Part shown: positions 25,625 through 34,512 of the stretch, piece after piece
How the letters are laid out: the number at the start of each line of letters is the position of its first letter
How positions within the stretch are numbered: the first letter of the stretch is position 1
Source: a virus
IMG/VR virus record: IMGVR_UViG_3300042934_000356
Coordinates: 1 to 54,235 of that record
DNA length: 54,235 bases
Strand: one strand, 5' to 3'
Notes under the pieces: model-generated
The model's input: only the letters and a program-made list of their open reading frames with translations
What the model was told of the DNA's origin: nothing
Database searches by the model: none
Translations under genes and position numbers: made by a program

Positions 25625-26092
25625 CTACACAATTGTCTTATAATACACATTCAAGATATTATCTACAGAATTGATTCCTATTGTTAACTTAGCTGGTAAC
25701 ACCGCCGTTTTAGTGGTATCTAACTCATAAGTAGTAGAAGAGTAGTTAAGTAACATAATTACTGTTCCTAAGACAGCTTCACCAGAAATGGATTTTGTGA
25801 TATCTTTTACATTGTCAAAATAGTAATTTACCTCATAGTGATACTGTGTCGGAGCATCTGTAGAGTCAAATAAATAATCATTATCATATGAGATTTCAGT
25901 TACAACTTTTAATTTACTGGTTGGTATACTAACATCTAATTGCTTTAACTTGAACTCGATTATATCCAGATTTTCTGCTTCAAAAATCTCATTATTATCA
26001 TCCGTTACGAATTCCCATAATGCTCCACGTGAAGAAGCAGAAGTAGTAGATACAATTGCATCAGATACACATTTTAGTATTCTATATTTCAT
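25625..26092 (-). CDS. Minor tail/structural protein
   Basis: This 155-residue protein starts MKYRILKCVSDAIVSTT and is rich in beta strands. I place the start at 26092, behind AGAAAGGAATTAT, rather than the upstream GTG/ATG at 26143. Coming straight after a gp10-like gene, it is probably a tail completion or minor tail protein. No named family is recognised. Confidence 0.5.
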   Translation of the reverse strand: MKYRILKCVSDAIVSTTSASSRGALWEFVTDDNNEIFEAENLDIIEFKLKQLDVSIPTSKLKVVTEISYDNDYLFDSTDAPTQYHYEVNYYFDNVKDITKSISGEAVLGTVIMLLNYSSTTYELDTTKTAVLPAKLTIGINSVDNILNVYYKTIV

Positions 26093-26135
26093 ATAATTCC
26101 TTTCTGTTGTAAATACAACGAATATATAATTTGTG

Positions 26136-26576
26136 TTAACCAATAACTGTTAACCCTCTTGATTTTAAAAAGATAATACAATCTGCAAGCAATTGTCCGG
26201 ATTCAATCGTAGAGTCTATGGAATCATCCCATACATGAGTATTTGTATCAACATCAAGGCCACCATGCAACCCCTGGTTGGCGAACACAACTACATCAAA
26301 TCCTGTAGCCTCCTTATAATTATCTAATGACTCATAGTCAATACCAACTACTGCTTGATAACCATTTCCGACCCTTTTAAGTTCTGTTTTAAAAGCTGAT
26401 CGCAGGAATTCTTCAGTTCTTTGATAGTGGGAGGGTGTCCACTCTATATAATACTGATTTAAAAAATAGTTTATAGTTTCATACACTTCATTTGTTGCAT
26501 ATTCACATAACTGCTTACAATGCTCTAACATAAACTTTTCTAAATCAGCCATAGATTTCCCATATATAGCTGCCAT
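26136..26576 (-). CDS. HK97 gp10-like head-tail/tail completion protein
   Basis: This 146-residue protein has an N-terminal helix pair (LEKFMLEHCKQLCEYATNEVYETINYFL), a TPSHYQRTEEFLRSAFKTE segment and a beta domain, followed by HGGLDVDTNTHVWDDS. It resembles the gp10-like neck/tail-completion family. TGAGGAATAATT precedes the ATG. It overlaps neither neighbour but is separated by only a few bases. Confidence 0.6.
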   Translation of the reverse strand: MAAIYGKSMADLEKFMLEHCKQLCEYATNEVYETINYFLNQYYIEWTPSHYQRTEEFLRSAFKTELKRVGNGYQAVVGIDYESLDNYKEATGFDVVVFANQGLHGGLDVDTNTHVWDDSIDSTIESGQLLADCIIFLKSRGLTVIG

Positions 26577-26578
26577 AA

Positions 26579-26785
26579 TTATTCCTCAGATTTCGTTTCT
26601 TTATCTTTGGTAAATTTGACTATCTCTGATACTATATCTTTAGAATCTACATTCTTAACTTTATTAGCCATTTCTAAGATATCAGAAGTACCATTTATAA
26701 ACTCCAGTACCTTTCCTAGTATAATAACCTCATACTGTCTCTTCATTTTCTTTAAATCACGCATTTCTTTAAAATATTTGAACAT
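26579..26785 (-). CDS. Small charged protein of the tail block
   Basis: This 68-residue basic/acidic helical protein starts MFKYFKEMRDLKKMKRQYEV and ends FTKDKETKSEE. CGGAGG lies 7 nt before the ATG at 26785, so the longer reading from 26818 is unlikely. The function is unknown. Confidence 0.5.
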   Translation of the reverse strand: MFKYFKEMRDLKKMKRQYEVIILGKVLEFINGTSDILEMANKVKNVDSKDIVSEIVKFTKDKETKSEE

Positions 26786-26808
26786 ATATTTTCCTCCGAT
26801 TATTATAA

Positions 26809-26851
26809 AATTAGGCATAAAAATAGATGCTAACTTTATTTGGTTGCATCT
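26809..26851 (-). terminator. Hairpin/T5/ATGCCTAATTTT module
   Basis: The stem AGATGC-AAC/GTT-A-GCATCT (one bulged base) spans the stop codon of the 156-residue nuclease-like gene. On the minus strand it is followed by ATTTTT and ATGCCTAATTTT ahead of the next ribosome binding site. It is copy H. Confidence 0.65.
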
Positions 26852-27306
26852 GACTTTGATTTCTTATCTATTTTTTTCTTCTTTTCTAATTCTTCATATG
26901 TAAGCCAATGTGATATATCACCATATTTGATATTCCTACACATCCAAACGTACTTTTCGTCAGGATATCGTTTCCAAAATAATTTGCGCTTACATTTTGA
27001 TAACGAATCGGGCAATCCTTTTACATCAAAAATAGTACGAGTACCATCATTCCAATATACAATATAGTCACTTACATATTTAATGGGTAATACTTTTACG
27101 TTATTATAAATGAATCCCTCTTGCAGTATAAACGGTATTTGTCTCTCATAACGAATTACCTCACCGCTTTCCATTTTAGGCAGTATCCATTCTTTTAAGA
27201 AATTTAGTTCAGTAAGCGAATCAAAAATTTCTCCATTATATGTACGTTTCTCTTTCCCCTTCAATGTCATGTCAACATTATATAAACTACGTTTTCTTTT
27301 AGCCAT
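26836..27306 (-). CDS. DUF1064-like PD-(D/E)XK nuclease
   Basis: This 156-residue protein has the pattern of small phage nucleases of the DUF1064 type: SLTELNFLKEW (Glu), then YVSDYIVYW (Asp) and TIFDVKG (Asp-x-Lys). A basic N-terminus (AKRKRSLYN) would bind DNA. It may resolve branched DNA before packaging. AAAGGATATAA precedes the ATG, and two 14-bp repeats lie just upstream. Confidence 0.6.
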   Translation of the reverse strand: MAKRKRSLYNVDMTLKGKEKRTYNGEIFDSLTELNFLKEWILPKMESGEVIRYERQIPFILQEGFIYNNVKVLPIKYVSDYIVYWNDGTRTIFDVKGLPDSLSKCKRKLFWKRYPDEKYVWMCRNIKYGDISHWLTYEELEKKKKIDKKSKSDATK

Positions 27307-27335
27307 TTATATCCTTTCTGAAAGTCAATTAACAA

Positions 27336-27382
27336 CCAAAACGGTCATTCAGTACATAATATAATACCCCAAAACGGTCATT
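27336..27382. repeat. Two 14-bp direct repeats, likely protein-binding sites
   Basis: CCAAAACGGTCATT occurs at 27336-27349 and again at 27369-27382, exactly 33 bp apart (about three helical turns). A TATTATATTATG stretch on the minus strand lies between them and may hold a promoter. They sit between the RepL-like winged-helix gene and the nuclease gene, as operators or iterons would. Confidence 0.6.
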
Positions 27383-27455
27383 TTATGCCCTATAGAAATC
27401 ATTATAAGTGGCATGTATACTATGTTTTTCGCAAATGTTATCTCTAATTCTACAC

Positions 27456-27980
27456 TTATTTATCCCATTTAGTTTCTGCAAATAGTGCCGCAACAGATTT
27501 ATTAATAGTAGTTCCTTTACTTGCAATATATGGATTAAATACATAACATTTAAACATTAGTTTTGGTTTTTCTTTACACCCTGTTTCAAATATTCCTAAC
27601 ACTCCTAAAGTGGTAAGAGATTTTATTATTTTTCTGACTCTGTCATAACTCAATCCTAACAAATCAGGAAAGTCTTGCAATTTAATTATTGAACCGTCCC
27701 CATGTTTAAGAATACAATCATCATATGAAATATAAGGCAATAGCATCATAGCAGTAGATAACTCTGCTTTTGATAGCTTTTCACACAATTCAGGCATTAC
27801 CCTATCATATATCTTCAAGAAACTCTCTCCTTTATTAAAATTTCGTATATATTTTTCATTTGCATCTTTGGACTTATCTCTTAATATCGAATCACCTTCA
27901 TATAAATGATCAATTATTTCACCTGTAGTTTCATTGATTATAGTACCTCTCAGTTCTTTTTCTCCGCATAGTTCTTTCAT
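27456..27980 (-). CDS. RepL-like winged-helix protein
   Basis: This 174-residue protein has a winged-helix core (LSKAELSTAMMLLPYI, then GLSYDRVRKIIKSLTTLGVLGIF, and a final PKLMFKCYVFNPYIA strand). This resembles plasmid RepL/phage replication-initiator or MarR-type proteins. The N-terminus includes INETTGEI. It could bind the two 14-bp repeats directly downstream. Replication initiation would fit a plasmid-like prophage, but a transcriptional role is equally open. AAAGGGG precedes the ATG. Confidence 0.6.
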   Translation of the reverse strand: MKELCGEKELRGTIINETTGEIIDHLYEGDSILRDKSKDANEKYIRNFNKGESFLKIYDRVMPELCEKLSKAELSTAMMLLPYISYDDCILKHGDGSIIKLQDFPDLLGLSYDRVRKIIKSLTTLGVLGIFETGCKEKPKLMFKCYVFNPYIASKGTTINKSVAALFAETKWDK

Positions 27981-28092
27981 TCAAACCCCTTTCATAAAAT
28001 TTTGAAACTGGACGTGAACTTGTTCACGGACAGAATGGGTTGCGATAGCAACACATCGTCTTTAATCCTAATAATTATATTCAAAACAAAAG

Positions 28093-28675
28093 TTATATTT
28101 TATGTATGTTTCTTCTATTAAAATCTTCTGATTCTAATAATAATTTTAATTCCAATACAACATCATCAAAATCTACATCAAACCATTCTCCATTTTTACG
28201 TCTATATGAAAAACGACTATGCATTATCTTTTCAATTAAACTGTTTATGTACATTGGTTCAGTTATATAATACTTAAATTTTGCTCCATTCTGATTGCTT
28301 AGACTTGTAAATTTTTTGTGAGGATGTTTTGTTTTTCCGATTTTAACTAAATTACTTTCTGGATTATATATGACATACACATACCCCATATCAAATTCAG
28401 CGTCTAACCCTAAGAGCTCCTTATACAATAATTTATCCCTTTCACAATTAAAGTTCTCTTTTGCACCATTTCGAATACAGTTCATCCATGATTTTTGACT
28501 TTTTCCATACAAAAACCAACTTATTATCCTCACCACATATAATATCCACCAACTGATCTTTTGCTTTCCCTGAATTTAAATAGCGATAGTTTTGCTGCAT
28601 ATTGGGAATTAATCTGGTTTCCTCTGTTTCATAATAACACTTGAATAAATCACTATAATATCTAATTACAATCAC
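28093..28675 (-). pseudogene. GIY-YIG (T5orf172-like) nuclease gene split by a frameshift
   Basis: Two overlapping frames together make one protein of about 193 residues. The N-terminal frame (28675 to about 28515) gives IRYYSDLFKCYYETEETRLI...DNKLVF. The second frame continues YGKSQKSWMNCIRNGAKENF...ERDKLLYKELLGLD and then a GIY-YIG-like domain (GYVYVIYNPESNLVKIGKTK, FDDVVLELKLL). Removing one T from the T5 run at 28511-28515 joins them. The break is therefore a homopolymer indel, a sequencing error or programmed slippage. It was probably a mobile nuclease inserted after the tail-tube genes. Confidence 0.65.
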
Positions 28676-28690
28676 CGCTTTCTTCTAAAT

Positions 28691-28759
28691 TTTTGCGTAA
28701 AAAAATAGGGGTATCACAATAATAATTCAAATAAATGAATAGTATTGGAATACCCCTAT
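28691..28759 (-). terminator. Long double hairpin with T7 and TACGCAAAA tail
   Basis: The outer 10-bp stem ATAGGGGTAT/ATACCCCTAT encloses a second AT-rich stem around TTCATTTATTTGAA. On the minus strand T7 and ACGCAAAA follow. It is copy I of the module, right after the 28772-29095 gene. Confidence 0.75.
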
Positions 28760-28771
28760 ATAAAAATCACA

Positions 28772-29095
28772 CTATTCATTATCATTGCTTTTTACTCTTT
28801 TTGTTTTTAACGTTTTAGGTTCATCTTCATAAGAAAGAATATATTCAATTATATTTTTTATCTCTGGAACAAAGGTATCTAACCCAACTAAATCACATTT
28901 TTGCAATTGTTCTTTTGCTGTTTTTATATCTGTATATTTATTGTTATAATCTCTTATGATTAGAAAAATTTTATAATGCTCCATACTATCAACTATTGTA
29001 CGCCAGGGTGTATAAGATTTAACGTCCATACACCCTGAACAGGCATTATATCCAGTACCACAAATAGAGCAAGTATGATTAGGCTTTTCAGTCAT
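28772..29095 (-). CDS. Small protein with Cys cluster after the tail-tube gene
   Basis: This 107-residue protein has CSICGTGYNACSGC near its N-terminus, a likely zinc-binding pair of Cys doublets, and a helical remainder. GAGGAGAGATTTG precedes the ATG at 29095. Its position directly after the tail-tube gene is where tail assembly chaperones are found, but the sequence does not show that family. Confidence 0.5.
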   Translation of the reverse strand: MTEKPNHTCSICGTGYNACSGCMDVKSYTPWRTIVDSMEHYKIFLIIRDYNNKYTDIKTAKEQLQKCDLVGLDTFVPEIKNIIEYILSYEDEPKTLKTKRVKSNDNE

Positions 29096-29113
29096 CAAAT
29101 CTCTCCTCACACC

Positions 29114-29911
29114 TTAATCTTCAGAAACCATAATTTCGAACAGTTTGCCGTCTTCTCCGCAATATTCTTTCTGTAAAACATAAGATGCAGCATGTTTTCC
29201 TTCAGAAGTGAGATCTAAGCTTACGTTAGTAGGATCTATCTGTGCTCTAGGGCACCAGATTGCACCAGCATAAACAATATTTTTGTTACAAACCTCATGA
29301 AAGATCGCATGGATCAGTAAAGACCTTACTTCAGGAACACCATCTGTGTTTTTTGTAACCTTCACAGCAGTTGAAGTTTCTTTATTGTAATTTACAAAAG
29401 CCCTCCCGGTAACACCTGCTGGAAGAGTAATGGTTTTTGTGGCAACATCTAATGTGAATTTACCAACGGCTGCGGTTGCAGAAATTTCATATGTTTCGCC
29501 AAATGTGTTATTTGCATTAATAACTCTTACATATTTTACTTCAGCACCAGTTGTTCCTACTGGCTTGTATTTTAAAACAATCTTATTATCTGTGCTAATC
29601 TGCACGATTTCTGATACAGGCATAGTGATTTTATCAGTATCAGATGCTACCTTTTTCTCAGATGCAAACTGACTAGCTGCTAAATCCAAGCTAAATAGTG
29701 AATTTGTAAATCCAAAGGTACCAGACTGCGCGTTATAGAATGTCATTATGGGACTACCCATACTATCTACAACATCTGTACCTGTTGCAGTTGTGGCAAG
29801 AGTGGGAGATTCTATTTGTGTATATCTACCCACTAATTCATTGGTTGCGATATCAAATTCTTCTACCGCACGAATTTTTTCGAGTACTAGCTCGTTAGGA
29901 TTAAAAGCCAT
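29114..29911 (-). CDS. Probable major tail (tube) protein
   Basis: This 265-residue, beta-rich protein starts MAFNPNELVLEKIRAVEEFD and has alternating strand/loop composition with few cysteines. It has strong ribosome binding (GAAGGAGG). Its place between connector genes and the small tail genes, and its size, fit a tail-tube subunit. The segment TGRAFVNYNKETSTAVKVTKN suggests an Ig-like or second beta-barrel part. I am fairly but not fully sure of the assignment. Confidence 0.65.
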   Translation of the reverse strand: MAFNPNELVLEKIRAVEEFDIATNELVGRYTQIESPTLATTATGTDVVDSMGSPIMTFYNAQSGTFGFTNSLFSLDLAASQFASEKKVASDTDKITMPVSEIVQISTDNKIVLKYKPVGTTGAEVKYVRVINANNTFGETYEISATAAVGKFTLDVATKTITLPAGVTGRAFVNYNKETSTAVKVTKNTDGVPEVRSLLIHAIFHEVCNKNIVYAGAIWCPRAQIDPTNVSLDLTSEGKHAASYVLQKEYCGEDGKLFEIMVSED

Positions 29912-29926
29912 TTTGTTCCTCCTTCA

Positions 29927-29960
29927 TTTTGGGCAATAAAAAAGAACTCAATCGAGTTCT
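29927..29960 (-). terminator. Hairpin/T6/ATTGCCCAAAA module before the tail-tube gene
   Basis: The perfect palindrome GAACTCAATCGAGTTC (29944-29959) spans the stop codon of the upstream gene. On the minus strand T6, ATTGCCCAAAA and the GAAGGAGG of the tail-tube gene follow. It is copy J, and one of the cleanest. Confidence 0.75.
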
Positions 29961-30703
29961 CCATACCAATCTAATTGTTTTTTGTCTATATCTTTTAAAT
30001 TAATTCCATATCCAGAATATCCGCTTTGTAACAACAAATCCGCATTTTTAATTTTAGAAATTCGTTTTACACTATCCATAAAAGCATTTATTTTCATATC
30101 CCAAACTTTTTCATGATTGTATTTAAAACCTTCAAAATTTATCATTGCTGATATTAAATTAAGGAGATAGGAATGAGCCTCTTTATTTCTATTTAGTAAA
30201 TAGTTTTCTCTGTCATCCTCAATAAGTATCCGCTTTGTAGACTCATTTGCTGGGACTTGCTCATTTTTTTTAAATCCATGTGCCTTACGTATATAATCAG
30301 TGATTACGATATAAGTAAATTTATCTATGGTTATGTAATCACAATTACCTTCACTATCATAGATCTCTTGCATAAGACATATTTCATCATTGCTTTTATT
30401 CGAATATAATTCAAACTTAGTAAAATCTAAGTCTCCAAATATGATTTTGGTTTGTTTAACAGTAAACATTTTTATAAGCAGTTTATAAAATAATTCAAAA
30501 TCATCTATTAAAGTATAGTCAATTCCCATATCATCAAGCTGCCACTTTAAATCTGATCCAACAGAGGTTAATGTGTTGACTAAGTGGAAATATTCTGATT
30601 CTCCATAGTTACAGATTTCATTTAGAGTTGGCTGATGTATTGTAATATACTTATTAACAACAAAATCATCACCTCGATAAATTTTCAGTTCATCATTAAA
30701 CAT
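29948..30703 (-). CDS. Phage protein of the connector/tail block
   Basis: This 251-residue protein begins MFNDELKIYRGDDFVVNKYITI and ends KIKNADLLLQSGYSGYGINL...LDWYGELD. I recall similar proteins beside tail-tube genes of clostridial phages, without a function. Its start overlaps the end of the preceding gene by 8 bp, so translation is coupled. A tail chaperone role is possible. Confidence 0.55.
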   Translation of the reverse strand: MFNDELKIYRGDDFVVNKYITIHQPTLNEICNYGESEYFHLVNTLTSVGSDLKWQLDDMGIDYTLIDDFELFYKLLIKMFTVKQTKIIFGDLDFTKFELYSNKSNDEICLMQEIYDSEGNCDYITIDKFTYIVITDYIRKAHGFKKNEQVPANESTKRILIEDDRENYLLNRNKEAHSYLLNLISAMINFEGFKYNHEKVWDMKINAFMDSVKRISKIKNADLLLQSGYSGYGINLKDIDKKQLDWYGELD

Positions 30704-31184
30704 AACCTTCCCCTATTTTACTGCACAAATTATTGGTTGTTAGATTAACAAATTGTAATGTTCTAACGTGATATTTGTTCTCTAAAATTGCTTCAGTATC
30801 AGAGACTAATTCCAACTCAAAACCTAAAATATTAGTCCAATTAAAACTATTTAAAACAATTCCACCTAGAACATCATGTCTGTTTCCATAATTAGTACTT
30901 ATAGTATCTTCATGACAAATTATCCCTAGATTAATTGTACAGTTCTTAAATGCTGAATTTCTATTTGATTTCTTAGAATTATAATCAAAGCAGATATAAT
31001 TTTTAACTGTTGTAGTAGAGTCAGGAACCCTCATATAAGAAAATATGTTTTTGTTTACCATCTGAGCAGGATTTGTTATTTCAGTATTGCTGATAAAGTT
31101 ATATATCTCTGGGATGCTTACTAATTGATTAATTATTTTTCGTTTATATTCAATAACCTCTGAATCCAATAAATTAACTGCCAT
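30696..31184 (-). CDS. Probable tail terminator/neck protein
   Basis: This 162-residue alpha/beta protein (MAVNLLDSEVIEYKRKIINQ) lies after two connector-like genes and before the tail-tube region, the usual place of the tail terminator. TTAGGAGATGGCAG gives a strong start. Assignment is by position and size. Confidence 0.5.
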   Translation of the reverse strand: MAVNLLDSEVIEYKRKIINQLVSIPEIYNFISNTEITNPAQMVNKNIFSYMRVPDSTTTVKNYICFDYNSKKSNRNSAFKNCTINLGIICHEDTISTNYGNRHDVLGGIVLNSFNWTNILGFELELVSDTEAILENKYHVRTLQFVNLTTNNLCSKIGEGYV

Positions 31185-31187
31185 CTC

Positions 31188-32201
31188 CTAATACCACCCC
31201 CCAAGAGTCAAAGTAATATTTCCTTTGTAATTTCCAGTCCCATTTGATACCGAAGCAATAATCGTAGTGCCATATAGTTCAAATTTATCATCAGCATAAA
31301 TATTTACATTATTACCAGTGTAGTTTAAATGAATATATCCTTCCAGACCAGCCGGCAGCGCAAATTCCCACACCGAAACAATAGAAGAATTTTCTGTCTT
31401 ATCTGCATTATAAAATTTTGGTGAGAGAGTAGTGCCATCCTTATAACCAACAATTACCTTATTATCTTCACTATCTGAAGCTATAACTGCGTATGTATCA
31501 CCATCTGGTGGATTTGGATTTTCTGTTGGTTCTATATAATTACATATACCCAAATCTTTTCTATCCGTTTTATCATTGTATTTGGATTGTTTCATTGTAA
31601 GTTCAATTAGCCCTTTATCTCCAAACTTAAATTCAGTCCTATTTGGTTTACTGACTGCATAGACCTGTGGAATTTCAACATTGAGGTCATCAATAAAAAA
31701 CCTATCATCATAATCAATCAAAACTGTATTAGAATCAAAAGGTAATTTTATCGTGTAAATTGAATCGCCTACTGTTATTACTTTACCCTCAGATATGCCA
31801 GCAGTTGAACTGGTTGATGCTATGCATGGATAGGAGAGGATAGTACCTGCGGAGTTTTGCCATTTCAGTGTGTAATTACAGAGTTGCATCTTGCCTGATG
31901 TATATACTTGATTTCCAGTATCTTTAGAGATGACAAACCAGTTTAAATCATTCCAAAAGATATAATCACCAATATTAAAATCTTCATCCGGTCTAGCTTT
32001 AATAGTCTTTTTATTCTCATCTATTGTTCTTACTATGAGTAAATCTTGTTTATTTTCATTAACTTTTACAGTATAAAAATCTATCGTATCATTAAACCTA
32101 TTATTTACTTGTGATTTAATATCATAAAGCATAGTATCTTTTTTACTAGAAGTACCATATGTATTATTAATTTTTAAAAAGTAATTAATATCAAACGCCA
32201 T
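31188..32201 (-). CDS. Head-tail joining protein with C-terminal Ig-like part
   Basis: This 337-residue protein has an N-terminal half (about 1-120) resembling a head-closure/stopper subunit (NYFLKINNTYGTSSKKD, DFNIGDYIFWNDLNWFVISK). The beta-rich C-terminal half after about 135 contains a PTENPNPPDG linker and Ig-like strands. AGGGGG precedes the ATG. Such C-terminal Ig-like additions often decorate virions. The stopper role is inferred from gene order. Confidence 0.55.
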   Translation of the reverse strand: MAFDINYFLKINNTYGTSSKKDTMLYDIKSQVNNRFNDTIDFYTVKVNENKQDLLIVRTIDENKKTIKARPDEDFNIGDYIFWNDLNWFVISKDTGNQVYTSGKMQLCNYTLKWQNSAGTILSYPCIASTSSTAGISEGKVITVGDSIYTIKLPFDSNTVLIDYDDRFFIDDLNVEIPQVYAVSKPNRTEFKFGDKGLIELTMKQSKYNDKTDRKDLGICNYIEPTENPNPPDGDTYAVIASDSEDNKVIVGYKDGTTLSPKFYNADKTENSSIVSVWEFALPAGLEGYIHLNYTGNNVNIYADDKFELYGTTIIASVSNGTGNYKGNITLTLGGWY

Positions 32202-32212
32202 ATAAGTACCCC

Positions 32213-32701
32213 CTAGTATTCATACTTACTATGGTCAATAGTTTTAGGTATACCAGTAATTCTATCAACAGATTTATAGTGATCTATTTTAACTATATTA
32301 TCTAATTTAATTTTTTCTACCATATCCGAGAATGTCTTGCGTTCTGATGCCGGAGAAAATTGATTTAAATCAGAAGGAGTCATAGCTATCTTAAAAGCCT
32401 TTAACAAAACTAAATCACGTTCAAAATATACTTCATACATTAATCCAACAAATAAACCTAATTCTTTCTTAGTGAAATCAAAATTAAATTTATCCAAATC
32501 TTCATCATAATCAAAAAAATCTACATCAGGTGTGCATTCATTTGTCAACTTTTCGACCGCTTCAACAATATATCCATTTGCTTGTGTTTGTGCTAATTGA
32601 ATTACCTCTGAAGTAGAAACATTATAGTATGTAAAAAAATCTTTGTCTTTTTCTATTCTTTTATAAAATTTATTTCTTAACTGATCAAATGTAGTTGACA
32701 C
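32213..32701 (-). CDS. Head-tail connector (adaptor) protein
   Basis: This 162-residue helical protein starts with GTG at 32701 behind AAGGTGAATC. The first residues (MSTTFDQLRNKFYKRIEKDKDFF) and the all-helical middle fit the gp6/gp15-type adaptor that docks on the portal. It sits two genes after the capsid gene. Confidence 0.55.
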   Translation of the reverse strand: MSTTFDQLRNKFYKRIEKDKDFFTYYNVSTSEVIQLAQTQANGYIVEAVEKLTNECTPDVDFFDYDEDLDKFNFDFTKKELGLFVGLMYEVYFERDLVLLKAFKIAMTPSDLNQFSPASERKTFSDMVEKIKLDNIVKIDHYKSVDRITGIPKTIDHSKYEY

Positions 32702-32712
32702 GATTCACCTTC

Positions 32713-33393
32713 TTACTTGGTAGATGGCCTTCCGACTTTTTTAGATTCCAGCTCTTTCTTTTCTTCTGGTTTAACATTTGCTTTCTGTATTTCAATCATT
32801 TGTTCCATCATTTTTTGCATCTGTTCAATTTTGTCTTCAAGAGATTTGTTCTGTTCTTTTAATGCTTCAACATCTTCAGTAGATGCTTTTTTAGATTCAC
32901 CATCTTTATCTCTTAAAGTAATCTGAGTCTTTGAAATATTCTTCCTAAATTCAGTGTGTCTTAATTGAACTAAATTTATAACTCTATTAGAAATATCGTA
33001 ATCCCCAGAATTTATTAGATTAGTTAGAATACACCTTACCCGTTCAAATGTGATTTCATCTCTCACATCAAGGATTCTCTGCAATCCATCTTTACTAGGA
33101 TTCAATAAATATTCCTTAATATTTTCATTAGTTAAGATTCTATCCCAATCAGAAATATTTAAAGCTTCATAAATTTCCTTTTCCTGTTCTGAACTAAAAC
33201 GAATAAAACCATTTTTAATAGCATTACTTTGAGCATTTACGTATTCAATTTCTTCAAATGTAAGATAGTCCATTGTTGGAGAATTGTCCCGACAAGGCTC
33301 AAGAGCATGTGTCTTAATATTAGTAACAATGCTTACATGAAACGCATTATAGTTATAGACAGGAATAAGTTTATTTGTTTTAATATCACTCAT
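32713..33393 (-). CDS. Capsid-proximal coiled-coil protein with AT-hook-like tail
   Basis: This 226-residue protein starts at 33393 (MSDIKTNKLIPVYNYN) after AAGGTGG; the longer reading from 33453 lacks a site. Residues of about 170-215 form a coiled coil (VEALKEQNKSLEDKIEQMQKMM) and the end KKVGRPSTK resembles an AT-hook. It follows the capsid gene. The function is unknown; DNA-end or neck organisation is a guess. Confidence 0.5.
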   Translation of the reverse strand: MSDIKTNKLIPVYNYNAFHVSIVTNIKTHALEPCRDNSPTMDYLTFEEIEYVNAQSNAIKNGFIRFSSEQEKEIYEALNISDWDRILTNENIKEYLLNPSKDGLQRILDVRDEITFERVRCILTNLINSGDYDISNRVINLVQLRHTEFRKNISKTQITLRDKDGESKKASTEDVEALKEQNKSLEDKIEQMQKMMEQMIEIQKANVKPEEKKELESKKVGRPSTK

Positions 33394-33474
33394 TAAATAT
33401 AATTCCACCTTCTTGTTTAAATTTAAGGGGTAATGCAAAGCAAAACCCCTCATTATGTATCATATTATTTATAA

Positions 33475-34479
33475 TTACGCTGTAAACGTAATTTTACCTA
33501 CCTTCTCAGGATTGGTTACTTTAATACCATACTCATAACCAGTAAATTTTAAAGAAACAACTTCTTTATTGTTATCCATAGTTTCATATACTCTTAAAGC
33601 TCCTCTATCAGCAATTTCACCAATCTTACCAGCTACACCAAAAATTCTCTTATCTGGGACAAGTAATTCACCATCAGCAGCTTTCTTAGCAGCAGAGAAA
33701 CCAGCTATTAATAAACCACCATATTCTTTTACTAAACCATATCTATTATATGCATCTTTCATAGAATCACTCATATAAGAAGAGTATCCAGCCATATTTG
33801 CAATGGCTTGTGCATACTTATTCAAGCCAAAAGAAAATGGTGCATCGCCAGTATCAACCTGATCAATAACATATAATGCAAGTTTATCAAGAGTTGTTTT
33901 ATCAAGAGTAGAACCAGTAATACCAAATACCTGATCAGAACCAACAATTGCAGCATCAAGAGCAGCAAATACATCCTTAATTTTCTTATTATCAAGAGCT
34001 TCTTTTGCAAATACAGCTAATGTAGCCATATTCTTGAAACCACCTCTACGAAGCTGTGCATAGGATATTTCTGTCTCTACCTGAGCATGTTTCCAAGTGG
34101 GGGTAAGTACGGAACCATCAATATAACTCTTATCCACATTTCCGCCTTTAGCAGCATCATATGCAATAAGTGTATTCTTAGGAGTTTTATTGATAATATA
34201 ATCATCAAACTCACCTACAGAGCCACGATTAAACATAGTATCAAGCAATGCATCTGGCTTGTCATAAACGGGATCAGTAATAGTCTTAATAATAAATTCT
34301 GCTACCTCATTATCAGAATCCTTACCTTTTGTTCCTATTTCTTTTGCCCAAGCATCAACAACTTCGGAAATCTCTTTTTCTTCCGATGTGAGATTGCAAT
34401 TACCAACAACCTTCTCAGCCCAGTCATACATCTGACCTTCTTTATTCATAATTTCAGCAATTTCTAATTTAACGGACAT
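33475..34479 (-). CDS. Major capsid protein (HK97-like)
   Basis: This 334-residue protein begins MSVKLEIAEIMNKEGQMYDW and has the length and composition of an HK97-fold capsid subunit. A conserved-looking GYEYGIKVTNPEKVGKI end and LLVPDKRIFGVAGKIGEIAD segment lie in the A/P-domain part. It follows the protease/scaffold and decoration-like genes, has a strong AAGGAGG, and no coiled-coil scaffold of its own. Confidence 0.75.
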   Translation of the reverse strand: MSVKLEIAEIMNKEGQMYDWAEKVVGNCNLTSEEKEISEVVDAWAKEIGTKGKDSDNEVAEFIIKTITDPVYDKPDALLDTMFNRGSVGEFDDYIINKTPKNTLIAYDAAKGGNVDKSYIDGSVLTPTWKHAQVETEISYAQLRRGGFKNMATLAVFAKEALDNKKIKDVFAALDAAIVGSDQVFGITGSTLDKTTLDKLALYVIDQVDTGDAPFSFGLNKYAQAIANMAGYSSYMSDSMKDAYNRYGLVKEYGGLLIAGFSAAKKAADGELLVPDKRIFGVAGKIGEIADRGALRVYETMDNNKEVVSLKFTGYEYGIKVTNPEKVGKITFTA

Positions 34480-34512
34480 TTATAATTCCTCCTTGTTTAA
34501 TATTATTTTCAA

